Shown piece by piece: positions 1 to 7,091 of a stretch of 22,012 nt of DNA. The translations under genes were made by a program, and so were the position numbers. The stretch is from an uncultured Acetatifactor sp. GTDB lineage: Bacteria; Bacillota; Clostridia; Lachnospirales; Lachnospiraceae. The notes under the pieces were generated by a model that was given only the letters and a program-made list of their open reading frames with translations, had not been told where the DNA came from and searched no databases. Every line of letters starts with the position of its first letter. Positions within the stretch are counted from its first letter, which is position 1. The DNA lies in the NCBI GenBank assembly GCA_910587755.1, contig CAJUNZ010000046.1:1-22012 (forward strand). The letters are read 5' to 3'.

Positions 1-16
1 TGTGCTCTTCCGATCT
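1..16. other. Illumina TruSeq adapter remnant at contig end
   Basis: The first 16 bases, TGTGCTCTTCCGATCT, are identical to the 3' end of the Illumina TruSeq read-2 adapter. They are untrimmed sequencing adapter, not genome. Genomic sequence should begin near base 17, and any reading frame running through bases 1-16 is artificial on its left side. Confidence 0.93.
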
Positions 17-208
17 GATCCGGAAATGATGGCCGGCAATGTGACGACGGAGTATGAGGAGAAATTCTCCGGCCTGGGAAACCCTATCTGCAAATATGTC
101 ATCTGTAATGACAATACAGTTACGGATGGCTGTGCCGGGTGCGGTCAGAGACTGTTGAATCCGGCAGGGGAAAAATTAGCTGGCTCCACGGCAGACAGCC
201 GCGGATGA
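17..208 (+). CDS. C-terminal fragment of an unrecognised Cys-containing protein
   Basis: An open frame enters from the left edge and stops with TGA at 206-208. About 63 genomic residues remain. The fragment carries two cysteine pairs, in ICKYVIC and DGCAGCGQR, which could be a small zinc ribbon or an Fe-S or redox site, followed by a polar tail. I do not recognise the family. The true start lies outside the contig, and the frame through the first 16 bases is adapter. It lies 39 bases upstream of the thioredoxin gene on the same strand, so the two may be co-transcribed. Confidence 0.55.
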   Translation, partial: DPEMMAGNVTTEYEEKFSGLGNPICKYVICNDNTVTDGCAGCGQRLLNPAGEKLAGSTADSRG

Positions 209-247
209 AAGGAAGGCACCGTGGGCGGTGCGGAAAGGTGGCAAGTG

Positions 248-568
248 ATGGAGTACCAATTTACGGAAGGAAATTTTGAAGCGGAAGTTCTGCAGTCCGA
301 CAAGCCTGTACTGGTGGACTTTTTTGCAGACTGGTGCAATCCCTGCAGGATGATGGGGCCGGTGGTGGCCAGGATCGCAGAGGAATATGAGGGAAAGGTT
401 AAGGTTGGAAAGTGCAATATCGACCAGAACATGGAGCTGGCCAGAAGTTACAATGTATCCAGCATCCCGGCCTTCATCATTTTCAAGGACGGAAAACCGG
501 CAGCTAACTATGTGGGAGCCATGTCTGCAGCGGATTTGAAGGAGAAGGTTGAGAAGACCTTGGGGTGA
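248..568 (+). CDS. trxA: Thioredoxin with CNPC active site
   Basis: This is a 106-residue single-domain thioredoxin, the normal family length. It would reduce disulfides in cytosolic proteins with electrons from a thioredoxin reductase. The sequence shows the thioredoxin fold landmarks: VDFFADWC leading to the active site C30-N-P-C33, and the cis-proline loop SIPAFIIFKDGK. The usual active site is WCGPC, so Asn replaces Gly here, which may shift the redox potential. I chose ATG at 248 over the upstream GTG at 221 because AAAGGTGG sits a proper distance before it and the protein then starts where thioredoxins usually do. The gene is almost joined to the following YitT gene (one base between stop and start). 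Confidence 0.93.
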   Translation: MEYQFTEGNFEAEVLQSDKPVLVDFFADWCNPCRMMGPVVARIAEEYEGKVKVGKCNIDQNMELARSYNVSSIPAFIIFKDGKPAANYVGAMSAADLKEKVEKTLG

Positions 569-569
569 G

Positions 570-1445
570 ATGAAAAAAGAGCTTATTATATATGAAGGAA
601 AGAGGACATTTTTCTGTATCCTCGCAGCAGTTCTGTATGCAGTGGGATTGAACCTTTTTGTGGTGCCGGCCGGATTGTATTCCGGCGGCGTCATGGGATT
701 CTGCCAGGTGTTCCGTACCGTCCTGGCAGACTACCTGAACATAGAATTCCACAGCTTTGATATCGCCGGTGTAATTTACTACATTATCAACATTCCTCTC
801 TTTGTGGTTGCCTTTGCCCGGCTGGGGAGGAAATTCTTTGTGAAGACCCTGGTGACGGTTACATCCATGACCGTGTTCCTGTCCCTGATCCCAGTGACCC
901 AGGTGGTGAAGGATACCATGGCCTCCTGTATGGTGGGAGGCATTATCGCCGGGTGCGGTATCGGCGTGGCCCTGCGCATGGGTTCCTGCAGCGGCGGAAT
1001 GGACGTGGTGGCCCTTCTTCTGGCCAGGTGGAAGAGGGATTTCAGCGTGGGCAAGGTGGGCCTGATGGTGAACCTGCTGCTGTACACCATCTGTATCTTC
1101 CTGTTTGACATGGAGATTGCGGTGTACTCCGTTATCTTTGCGGCAGTGTACTCTCTGGCCATGGACAAAGTACATACCCAGAACATCAATGTGGAGGCCA
1201 ATATTATCACCAAGGCGGACACAACGGAGCTGGAACAGGCGGTCTTCGAGGAGATCGGCAGGGGTATCACCAAGTGGCAGGCCCAGGGCGCCTACACCCA
1301 TGAGCAGTCCCATATTCTGTATGTGACCCTGAGCAAGTATGAAGTCAGCAGCTTAAAGACGGTGGTGCACAAGTATGATCCCCATGCGTTTATCGTTGTC
1401 AACGAGGGAGTCAGCGTGGACGGAAACTTCCTGAAAAAGCTGTAA
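570..1445 (+). CDS. YitT family membrane protein (DUF161/DUF2179)
   Basis: This 291-residue protein has several hydrophobic helices in its first two thirds. They include FFCILAAVLYAVGLNLFVVP, a segment around residues 70-85, and a glycine-rich stretch near SCSGGMDVVALLLAR that is typical of YitT proteins. It ends in a soluble DUF2179 domain (HEQSHILYVTLSKYEVSSLK). Family members are integral membrane proteins of Firmicutes with no settled function. ATG 570 is preferred over the in-frame TTG at 549: GGGGTGAG precedes it, and it follows the thioredoxin stop by one base, which suggests translational coupling. A terminator follows, so this gene probably ends the first transcription unit. Confidence 0.9.
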   Translation: MKKELIIYEGKRTFFCILAAVLYAVGLNLFVVPAGLYSGGVMGFCQVFRTVLADYLNIEFHSFDIAGVIYYIINIPLFVVAFARLGRKFFVKTLVTVTSMTVFLSLIPVTQVVKDTMASCMVGGIIAGCGIGVALRMGSCSGGMDVVALLLARWKRDFSVGKVGLMVNLLLYTICIFLFDMEIAVYSVIFAAVYSLAMDKVHTQNINVEANIITKADTTELEQAVFEEIGRGITKWQAQGAYTHEQSHILYVTLSKYEVSSLKTVVHKYDPHAFIVVNEGVSVDGNFLKKL

Positions 1446-1451
1446 GGAAAA

Positions 1452-1484
1452 GGGCTGTGTCCGTGGGCACGGCCCGGATTTTTT
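1452..1484 (+). terminator. Rho-independent terminator after yitT
   Basis: GGGCTGTG (1452-1459) pairs with CACGGCCC (1468-1475) as an 8-bp stem with one G-T pair and an 8-base loop, followed by GGA and six T. It lies only 31 bases before the start of the next gene, and I see no convincing promoter between them. It may end the thioredoxin/YitT transcript, or it may act as an attenuator for the reductase gene. Confidence 0.8.
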
Positions 1485-1515
1485 AGAAAAATAAAAGTCA
1501 GAAGGAGGCAGCAGC

Positions 1516-4083
1516 ATGAAAATCGTCATTGTCGGCGGTGTGGCAGCAGGGACCAAGGTGGCTGCAAAACTGAAGCGGGAAAATCCCGGGGATGAGATTG
1601 TCATCTATACCAAAGGAAAGGATATCTCCTACGCAGGGTGCGGCCTGCCCTATTATATAGGCGGCGCCATAGAGACGGAAGGGGAGCTGATTGTGAACAC
1701 CCCGGAAAAGTTTATGGGACTCACAGGCGCCCGGGTACATACGGGCAGCACGGTTACGGCGGTGAATCCGGCTGAAAAGACCATCTCCGTGGAGAAAGAC
1801 GGGCTGCAGACGGTTTCCTATGACAAACTGGTGATTGCGGTGGGAGCGGAGCCTGCGGTACCTCCCGTGGAGGGAGTCTCCCTGGCAGGAGTCTTCCGGG
1901 TACGCACCCCTGAGGACGCTATCGGGGCCAGAAAGTTTGCCCAGGAGCAGAGCTGCCGCCGGGCTGTGGTGGTTGGGGGCGGATTTATCGGACTGGAAGT
2001 GGCGGAGAACCTGATGGCCAGGGGAATGTCCGTCACGGTGGTGGACATGGCGGATCAGCTTATGCCCAATATCTTTGACAGAGAGATGGCGGACTATATC
2101 CGCAGAAAACTTCAGGCAGGGGGAATGCGCATTCTCACCGGGACGGGTCTTCACGCCATCGGCGGCGGGCAGAAGGTGGAAAATGTACAGACCAGCGCAG
2201 GGGTGCTTCCTGCGGATATGGTGGTTCTGGCGGCTGGCATCCGGCCGGCCACGGCGTTTCTGGGAGATACTGGCCTGGAGATGGAGCGGGGCCTGATTGT
2301 GACGGATGAATTCCTCAGGACCAGCCTGCCCGATATCTACGCGGCGGGGGACTGCGCCCTGGTGAAGAACCGTATCACAGGGAAGAGGCAGTGGTCTGCC
2401 ATGGGTTCCACCGCCAATATTGCAGGAAGGGCCCTGGCGCTGAACCTCAGCGGCCAGGAGACGGCGTACAAGGGCTGTCTTGGCACAGGTGTGGTAAAGC
2501 TTGCAGGGGGCCTGAACGGCGCCAGGACGGGACTGACGGAGGAGCAGGCGAAAGCCGAAGGTTTCCAGGTCATCACGGCTCTGAGCATTACCGATGACAA
2601 GGCGCACTATTATCCCGATGCGGGAACTTTTGTCACAAAGGTCATTGCAGACAGGGAGAGCCACAGACTTCTGGGAATGCAGGTTATCGGCGGGGGCGCT
2701 GTGGATAAAATGGCGGATATCGCGGTGACGGGGATTTCTCTGGGGGCAAAGGTGGAAGATTTCCTCACCATGGACTTTGCCTATGCGCCGCCTTTTTCCA
2801 CGGCCATACATCCCTTTGCCACATCCTGCGGGGTGCTTTTGAATAAGATGACCGGGCGGCTGGAATCCTTTACTCCTGCAGAGTATGCCGCAGGCGCCGC
2901 CGGGGACTATCGGCTTGTGGACGCTCATCCGGCGCCCACCCTGCCCGGCGCCCAGTGGATTGACCTTGCCAGGGTGGAGGAGGCTGTCTCCGGGTACGGC
3001 AGGGAGGAGAAGCTTCTGCTTGTGTGCGCCAAGGGAAAGAGGGGATATCTGACCCAGAACAAGCTGCGGGCGCTGGGATTTGTGAACACCCGTGTGCTGG
3101 AGGGCGGCGCCACGTTCAATGTGATCAGGAGAGCCCGTCCGGCGGGTGGGAAGCTGTCCCCCCAGGAGATCAAGCGCGTAAAGAGTCTGGGATGCCTTCA
3201 GGACAAGCGCTATGAGGATGTATTCAATGTGCGTGTGATCACCAAAAACGGAAAGATTTCCGCCGGGGATCACCGTGTGATTGCAGAGGCGGCGGAGCGC
3301 TTCGGCAGCGGCGAGGTCACTATGACCACCCGTCTGACCATGGAGATCCAGGGTGTGTCCTATGACAACATTGACCCTGTGATCGCTTTCCTGGGAGAAA
3401 ATGGGCTGGAGACAGGGGGAACGGGCTCCCTGGTGCGCCCTGTGGTCTCCTGTAAGGGCACCACATGCCAGTACGGACTGATTGACACCTTTGACCTGAG
3501 CGAGAAGATTCATGAGCGCTTTTATGAAGGATACCACGGCGTGACCCTGCCCCACAAGTTTAAAATCGCCGTGGGAGGCTGTCCCAACAACTGTGTGAAG
3601 CCCGATCTGAACGACCTGGGCATTGTGGGTTACAGGGCGCCGCTTTTTGACTTCTCCAAGTGCCGCAGCTGCGGCAAATGCCAGGTGGAGGCAGGATGCC
3701 CCATCAAGGTGGCAAAGGTGGAGGAGGGCATGTTGAAGGTGGACGGAGAGGCCTGCAACGGCTGCGGGCGCTGCAAGGGAAAATGTCCTTTCGGCGTCAC
3801 CGAGGAGTACCAGGAGGGCTGCAGGATTTTCATAGGCGGCAGGTGGGGCAAGAAGACTGCCAACGGCCGTGCACTGGAGAAAATCTTCACCACCGAGGAG
3901 GAGGTTCTGGACACCGTGGAGCGGGCCATTCTACTGTTCCGGGAGGAGGGAGTCACAGGGGAGAGGTTCGCAGATACGGTGAACCGCCTGGGATTTGACT
4001 ATGTGCAGGATAAACTGCTCCATGGAGAGATGGATAAGGCGGCGGTTCTGGAGAAAAAGGTGAAGGGCGGGGCAACCTGCTGA
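1516..4083 (+). CDS. Fused FAD oxidoreductase - rhodanese - siroheme/Fe-S reductase
   Basis: This 855-residue protein combines four modules. Residues 1-450 are a class III pyridine nucleotide-disulfide oxidoreductase of the CoA-disulfide reductase/NADH oxidase type, with FAD site GGVAAG (7-12), redox cysteine C42 in SYAGCGLPYYIGG, NAD site GGGFIG (154-159) and YAAGDC (275-280). Residues about 465-535 are a rhodanese domain with loop CAKGKR (C504). Residues about 575-705 resemble one nitrite/sulfite reductase unit, with a siroheme-4Fe4S cysteine set C646-x4-C651 and C689-x3-C693. Residues 716-757 hold two 4Fe-4S motifs. The start is fixed by AAGGAGG seven bases upstream. Inference: NAD(P)H electrons pass through flavin and clusters to a sulfur or nitrogen oxyanion, or to sulfane sulfur delivered by the rhodanese. 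The substrate is unknown. It is probably cytosolic, since no signal peptide or membrane segment is seen. Confidence 0.88.
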   Translation: MKIVIVGGVAAGTKVAAKLKRENPGDEIVIYTKGKDISYAGCGLPYYIGGAIETEGELIVNTPEKFMGLTGARVHTGSTVTAVNPAEKTISVEKDGLQTVSYDKLVIAVGAEPAVPPVEGVSLAGVFRVRTPEDAIGARKFAQEQSCRRAVVVGGGFIGLEVAENLMARGMSVTVVDMADQLMPNIFDREMADYIRRKLQAGGMRILTGTGLHAIGGGQKVENVQTSAGVLPADMVVLAAGIRPATAFLGDTGLEMERGLIVTDEFLRTSLPDIYAAGDCALVKNRITGKRQWSAMGSTANIAGRALALNLSGQETAYKGCLGTGVVKLAGGLNGARTGLTEEQAKAEGFQVITALSITDDKAHYYPDAGTFVTKVIADRESHRLLGMQVIGGGAVDKMADIAVTGISLGAKVEDFLTMDFAYAPPFSTAIHPFATSCGVLLNKMTGRLESFTPAEYAAGAAGDYRLVDAHPAPTLPGAQWIDLARVEEAVSGYGREEKLLLVCAKGKRGYLTQNKLRALGFVNTRVLEGGATFNVIRRARPAGGKLSPQEIKRVKSLGCLQDKRYEDVFNVRVITKNGKISAGDHRVIAEAAERFGSGEVTMTTRLTMEIQGVSYDNIDPVIAFLGENGLETGGTGSLVRPVVSCKGTTCQYGLIDTFDLSEKIHERFYEGYHGVTLPHKFKIAVGGCPNNCVKPDLNDLGIVGYRAPLFDFSKCRSCGKCQVEAGCPIKVAKVEEGMLKVDGEACNGCGRCKGKCPFGVTEEYQEGCRIFIGGRWGKKTANGRALEKIFTTEEEVLDTVERAILLFREEGVTGERFADTVNRLGFDYVQDKLLHGEMDKAAVLEKKVKGGATC

Positions 4084-4138
4084 CGCCTGGCGGATGACCG
4101 CGTTTATTCGGAGACAGACAGAATATACAGGAATCTGG

Positions 4139-4172
4139 TTCAGCCCGGTAGTGTTATCGGGCTGAATTTTTT
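4139..4172 (+). terminator. Rho-independent terminator or attenuator before ABC operon
   Basis: TTCAGCCCG (4139-4147) pairs perfectly with CGGGCTGAA (4158-4166) around a 10-base loop, followed directly by six T. It lies 30 bases before the lipoprotein start codon, with no clear promoter in between. It therefore either terminates the reductase gene or attenuates expression of the transporter genes. Confidence 0.85.
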
Positions 4173-4202
4173 CGGGGGTTGATGAGCCGGGGAGGATATA
4201 AT

Positions 4203-5150
4203 ATGAAGAGAAAACTGATGTTGGCTTTTGCAGTTCTGGCTGTGGCGGCATGGTGCCTGGGAGGCTGCGGCAGGGGGCAGGAGCAGGAGGCCGCAGGCGG
4301 AGAAGAGAGTTATACTTTCACCGACGATCTGGGCAGGGAAGTCTCCGTCCAAAGCCATGAGCGTGTGGCCGTACTGCTGGGCAGCTATGGGGACATGTGG
4401 TATCTGGCAGGAGGGGAGGTCTGCGCCGCCCCGGAGGACGCCTTCGACGATTTTGACCTGCCTCTTAAGGAGGGAACCGTGAATCTGGGGGAGACCAAGA
4501 GACTCAGTCTGGAGCTGCTTCTGTCCACGGAGCCGGATCTGGTGCTGGCCAGCACCAACACCCAGCAGCATCTGGACTGGCGGCAGTCCCTGGAGGGGGC
4601 GGGGATCACCACGGCCTACTTTGACGTGGCCTGCTTTGAGGACTATCTGCGTGTGCTGAAGATCTGTACGGACATTACAGGACGGCCGGAGCGCTATGTG
4701 CAGTACGGCACGGACATTCAGAAACAGATCCAGGAGGTGCTTGCCCGGTGTGAGGGGAAGGAGTCTCTGAGCGTTCTGGTGATGCGGGCTTCGGCCACAA
4801 GCATCCGGGCCAAAAACAGCAGCGGAAATGTACTGGGGGAGATGCTGGCGGGCTTTGGGTGTGTCAACATTGCCGATTCGGAGGAGAGCCTTCTGGAAAA
4901 TCTCAGCGTGGAGAGCATTGCTCTCTGCAACCCGGACAGGATCTTTATCGTTCAGTCCGGCGACGACACAGAGGGCACAAAGAAAAATATCGAGGCCATG
5001 TTCCGGGAAAATCCTCTGTGGAACGAGCTGGAGGCGGTGAAAGAGGGGCAGCTTTATTTTCTGGACAAGCATCTGTACAATTTAAAGCCAAATGCCCGCT
5101 GGGGGGAAGCCTATGAGATCCTGGAGGGCATGCTCTATGGGGAGGAGTAG
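4203..5150 (+). CDS. ABC transporter substrate-binding lipoprotein, FecB/BtuF type
   Basis: This 315-residue protein begins MKRK, followed by a hydrophobic helix ending in the lipobox LGGC. Cys22 should be lipidated and anchor the protein outside the membrane. The mature part follows the periplasmic-binding-protein class III pattern: YTFTDDLGREVSV, then SLELLLSTEPDLVLAS, then NPDRIFIV. Family members bind ferric siderophores, heme, cobalamin or related corrinoids. The ligand cannot be read from sequence. ATG 4203 is chosen because GGGGAGGA sits just upstream and the signal peptide begins there; the in-frame TTG at 4179 would add eight residues before it. It is the first of three transporter genes, and its neighbours suggest a metal or tetrapyrrole ligand. 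Confidence 0.88.
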   Translation: MKRKLMLAFAVLAVAAWCLGGCGRGQEQEAAGGEESYTFTDDLGREVSVQSHERVAVLLGSYGDMWYLAGGEVCAAPEDAFDDFDLPLKEGTVNLGETKRLSLELLLSTEPDLVLASTNTQQHLDWRQSLEGAGITTAYFDVACFEDYLRVLKICTDITGRPERYVQYGTDIQKQIQEVLARCEGKESLSVLVMRASATSIRAKNSSGNVLGEMLAGFGCVNIADSEESLLENLSVESIALCNPDRIFIVQSGDDTEGTKKNIEAMFRENPLWNELEAVKEGQLYFLDKHLYNLKPNARWGEAYEILEGMLYGEE

Positions 5151-5167
5151 GCGGGGGCTTTTTCTTT

Positions 5168-5207
5168 CCGGACAGGGGGCCGGGGAAAGGGGCTCTGCCC
5201 TGTCCGG
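5168..5207 (+). repeat. Intercistronic hairpin between lipoprotein and permease genes
   Basis: CCGGACAGGG (5168-5177) and CCCTGTCCGG (5198-5207) form a perfect 10-bp inverted repeat with a 20-base GC-rich loop. No T tract follows, so it is unlikely to be a standard terminator. It may stabilise the upstream transcript, or partly terminate so that more binding protein than permease is made. Confidence 0.6.
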
Positions 5208-5234
5208 CGAAAAGGGAGGGGAGGTGTGCGCTCC

Positions 5235-6239
5235 ATGAGGAGGAACAGGAAGCGGGGCCTTCTGGTGTGGATTGGGGCCGCCTGCTGTCTGGGGGCGGCG
5301 GTGCTCAGCCTGTGTATGGGCAGTGTGTTTTTTGCACCCTGGGAGCTGCCCCGTATTCTGTCCGGAGGCGGCAGCGGCATGGAGCGCAGTATCCTGCTCT
5401 ACGCCAGGATGCCCCGGACCCTGGGGGCTCTTCTGGCAGGAGGGGCGCTGGCCCTTGCCGGGGCGGTGCTGCAGAATGTGCTTGCAAACCGGCTTGCCTC
5501 CCCGGGCATTATCGGTATCAATGCCGGGGCGGGGCTGGGGGTGACAATCTGCTGTGCTTTCGGGGTTTTATCCGGCTTCCGGGTCTCCCTGGCGGCTTTT
5601 GGGGGAAGTATGGGGGCGGTGCTTTTGATCTTTCTTTTTTCCCACAGGACCAATGCCTCCAAGACCACGGTGATCCTTGGGGGTGTGGCGCTGAACAGTA
5701 TTTTAAACGCCGTCTGTGAATCCGTCACGGTACTGGACACGGATGTGGCCATGCTGAGTATCGACTTCCGGGTGGGGGGATTCTCTGCCGTCTCCTACGC
5801 CAGGGTGCTTCCTGCAGGGGCGGTGATCCTGGGGGCGGGGGCGGTGCTTCTGACTCTCTGCAATGAACTGGACGTGGTGTCCCTGGGGGATGAGACGGCC
5901 CAGGGTGTGGGGCTTCCGGCAGGGCGTTACCGGATGATTTTTCTGGCCCTGGCGGCGCTGCTTGCAGGGGCGGCGGTGAGTTTTTCGGGGCTGCTGGGCT
6001 TTGTGGGGCTGATTGTGCCTCATTTTGTCCGCAGACTGGCGGGCAGTGAGAGCGGCAGGCTGTTGCCCCTCTGCGCTCTGGGCGGGGCGGCATTTGTGAC
6101 TGCCTGCGACACCGCCGCCCGGATGATTTTTGCTCCCTATGAGCTGCCTGTGGGAATCATTATGTCCGTGGTGGGCGGGCCTGTATTCCTGTATCTGCTG
6201 ATCCACCACAGGGGAGGACATAGGGAAATGGCACAGTAA
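5235..6239 (+). CDS. ABC transporter permease, FecCD/BtuC family
   Basis: This 334-residue, strongly hydrophobic protein has many membrane helices and the hallmarks of FecCD permeases: RMPRTLGALLAGGALALAG near the N-terminus, ANRLASPGIIGINAGAG, a central SLGDETAQGVGLP cytoplasmic loop that would contact the ATPase, and the conserved GLLGFVGLIVPHFVR segment. It would form the homodimeric channel for the ligand delivered by the upstream lipoprotein. ATG 5235 is preferred because GGGGAGGTG lies eight bases before it. GTG 5226 is in frame and also has an upstream GGGAGG, so three extra residues are possible. The gene is followed 63 bases later by the ATPase gene. Confidence 0.92.
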   Translation: MRRNRKRGLLVWIGAACCLGAAVLSLCMGSVFFAPWELPRILSGGGSGMERSILLYARMPRTLGALLAGGALALAGAVLQNVLANRLASPGIIGINAGAGLGVTICCAFGVLSGFRVSLAAFGGSMGAVLLIFLFSHRTNASKTTVILGGVALNSILNAVCESVTVLDTDVAMLSIDFRVGGFSAVSYARVLPAGAVILGAGAVLLTLCNELDVVSLGDETAQGVGLPAGRYRMIFLALAALLAGAAVSFSGLLGFVGLIVPHFVRRLAGSESGRLLPLCALGGAAFVTACDTAARMIFAPYELPVGIIMSVVGGPVFLYLLIHHRGGHREMAQ

Positions 6240-6302
6240 TTTTGGGGGCGGCTGCCTTGGAGCGGACCCGGAGGACAGGCTTTGGGAGAGGGGAGGAATG
6301 GC

Positions 6303-7091
6303 ATGGAAGGGGAGCGCGGCGTGATTGTCATGAGCCAGGTGGCGGCGGGATACGGCAGGACGGAAGTTCTTCACGGGGTGGATCTGACGGTGCCGGAGGG
6401 CAGAGTTACCACCCTTATCGGCAGCAACGGCAGCGGCAAGAGCACCCTTTTGCGGGCGCTTTTGGGATTTATTCCCCTCTGGGGAGGGGATATCAAGGTG
6501 GAGGGCATATCGGTGAAAGGATTATCCCGAAGAGAGGCAGCCAGGAAAATCGCCTATCTGCCCCAGGGGAAAAATGTGCCTGATATCACGGCAGAGCGCA
6601 TGGTGCTCCATGGCCGTTTTCCCTATCTGGACTATCCCAGAAGGTATAGAGAGCGGGATTATGCCCTTGCCTGGGAGGCCATGGAACAGATGGATATCGG
6701 GCAGATCGCCCAGAGACATATGGCAGAGCTCTCAGGGGGCATGCGCCAGAAAGTCTATATCGCCATGGCCCTGGCCCAGCAGGCTCCGGTGATTGTCATG
6801 GACGAACCCACCACCTATCTGGACATCGGCCAGCAGTTCCGTTTTGGTGAGATGGCAAGGCGGCTGTCCCGGGAGGGCAAGACCCTGGTCCTGGTGCTCC
6901 ACGACATTCTTCTGGCTCTGAAGATCTCAGATCAGATTGCGGCCCTGAAGGAGGGGAAGGTTCTCTGCCGGGGGACGCCGGAGGAGATTCTGGAGGCGGG
7001 AGTGACCCGGGAGCTCTACGGCGTGGGGGTGAAGCCTGTGGAGACGGAGACGGGAGTGCAGTATTATTATGAGGAGCCAACGAATTTATGA
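6303..7091 (+). CDS. ABC transporter ATP-binding protein, FecE/BtuD type
   Basis: This 262-residue ATPase carries Walker A GSNGSGKST (40-48), the Q-loop glutamine (AYLPQGK), signature LSGGMRQK (143-150), Walker B VIVMDEP (163-169) and switch histidine H200 in LVLHD. These residues look intact for ATP hydrolysis. It should power the adjacent permease. ATG 6303 has GGGGAGGA just upstream; TTG 6282 is in frame but has no better site. The stop codon overlaps the next gene's start as ATGA at 7088-7091. This implies coupled translation of the transporter ATPase and the siroheme-synthesis enzyme. Confidence 0.94.
   Translation: MEGERGVIVMSQVAAGYGRTEVLHGVDLTVPEGRVTTLIGSNGSGKSTLLRALLGFIPLWGGDIKVEGISVKGLSRREAARKIAYLPQGKNVPDITAERMVLHGRFPYLDYPRRYRERDYALAWEAMEQMDIGQIAQRHMAELSGGMRQKVYIAMALAQQAPVIVMDEPTTYLDIGQQFRFGEMARRLSREGKTLVLVLHDILLALKISDQIAALKEGKVLCRGTPEEILEAGVTRELYGVGVKPVETETGVQYYYEEPTNL

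Noticed and set aside
1498..3555. 685-residue open frame on the minus strand across the fusion reductase gene
   Set aside because: It is antisense to a gene with clear domains, has no family motifs of its own, and arises from GC-rich third positions of the true frame.
4179..4202. TATAAT at 4197-4202 as a promoter -10 just before the lipoprotein start
   Set aside because: It touches the start codon and has no -35 at proper distance (TTGATG is only 12 bases away), so it would give an almost leaderless transcript despite the ribosome site.
4084..4202. Cobalamin riboswitch upstream of the ABC operon
   Set aside because: The gap is too short, and the conserved B12-box bases were not found.
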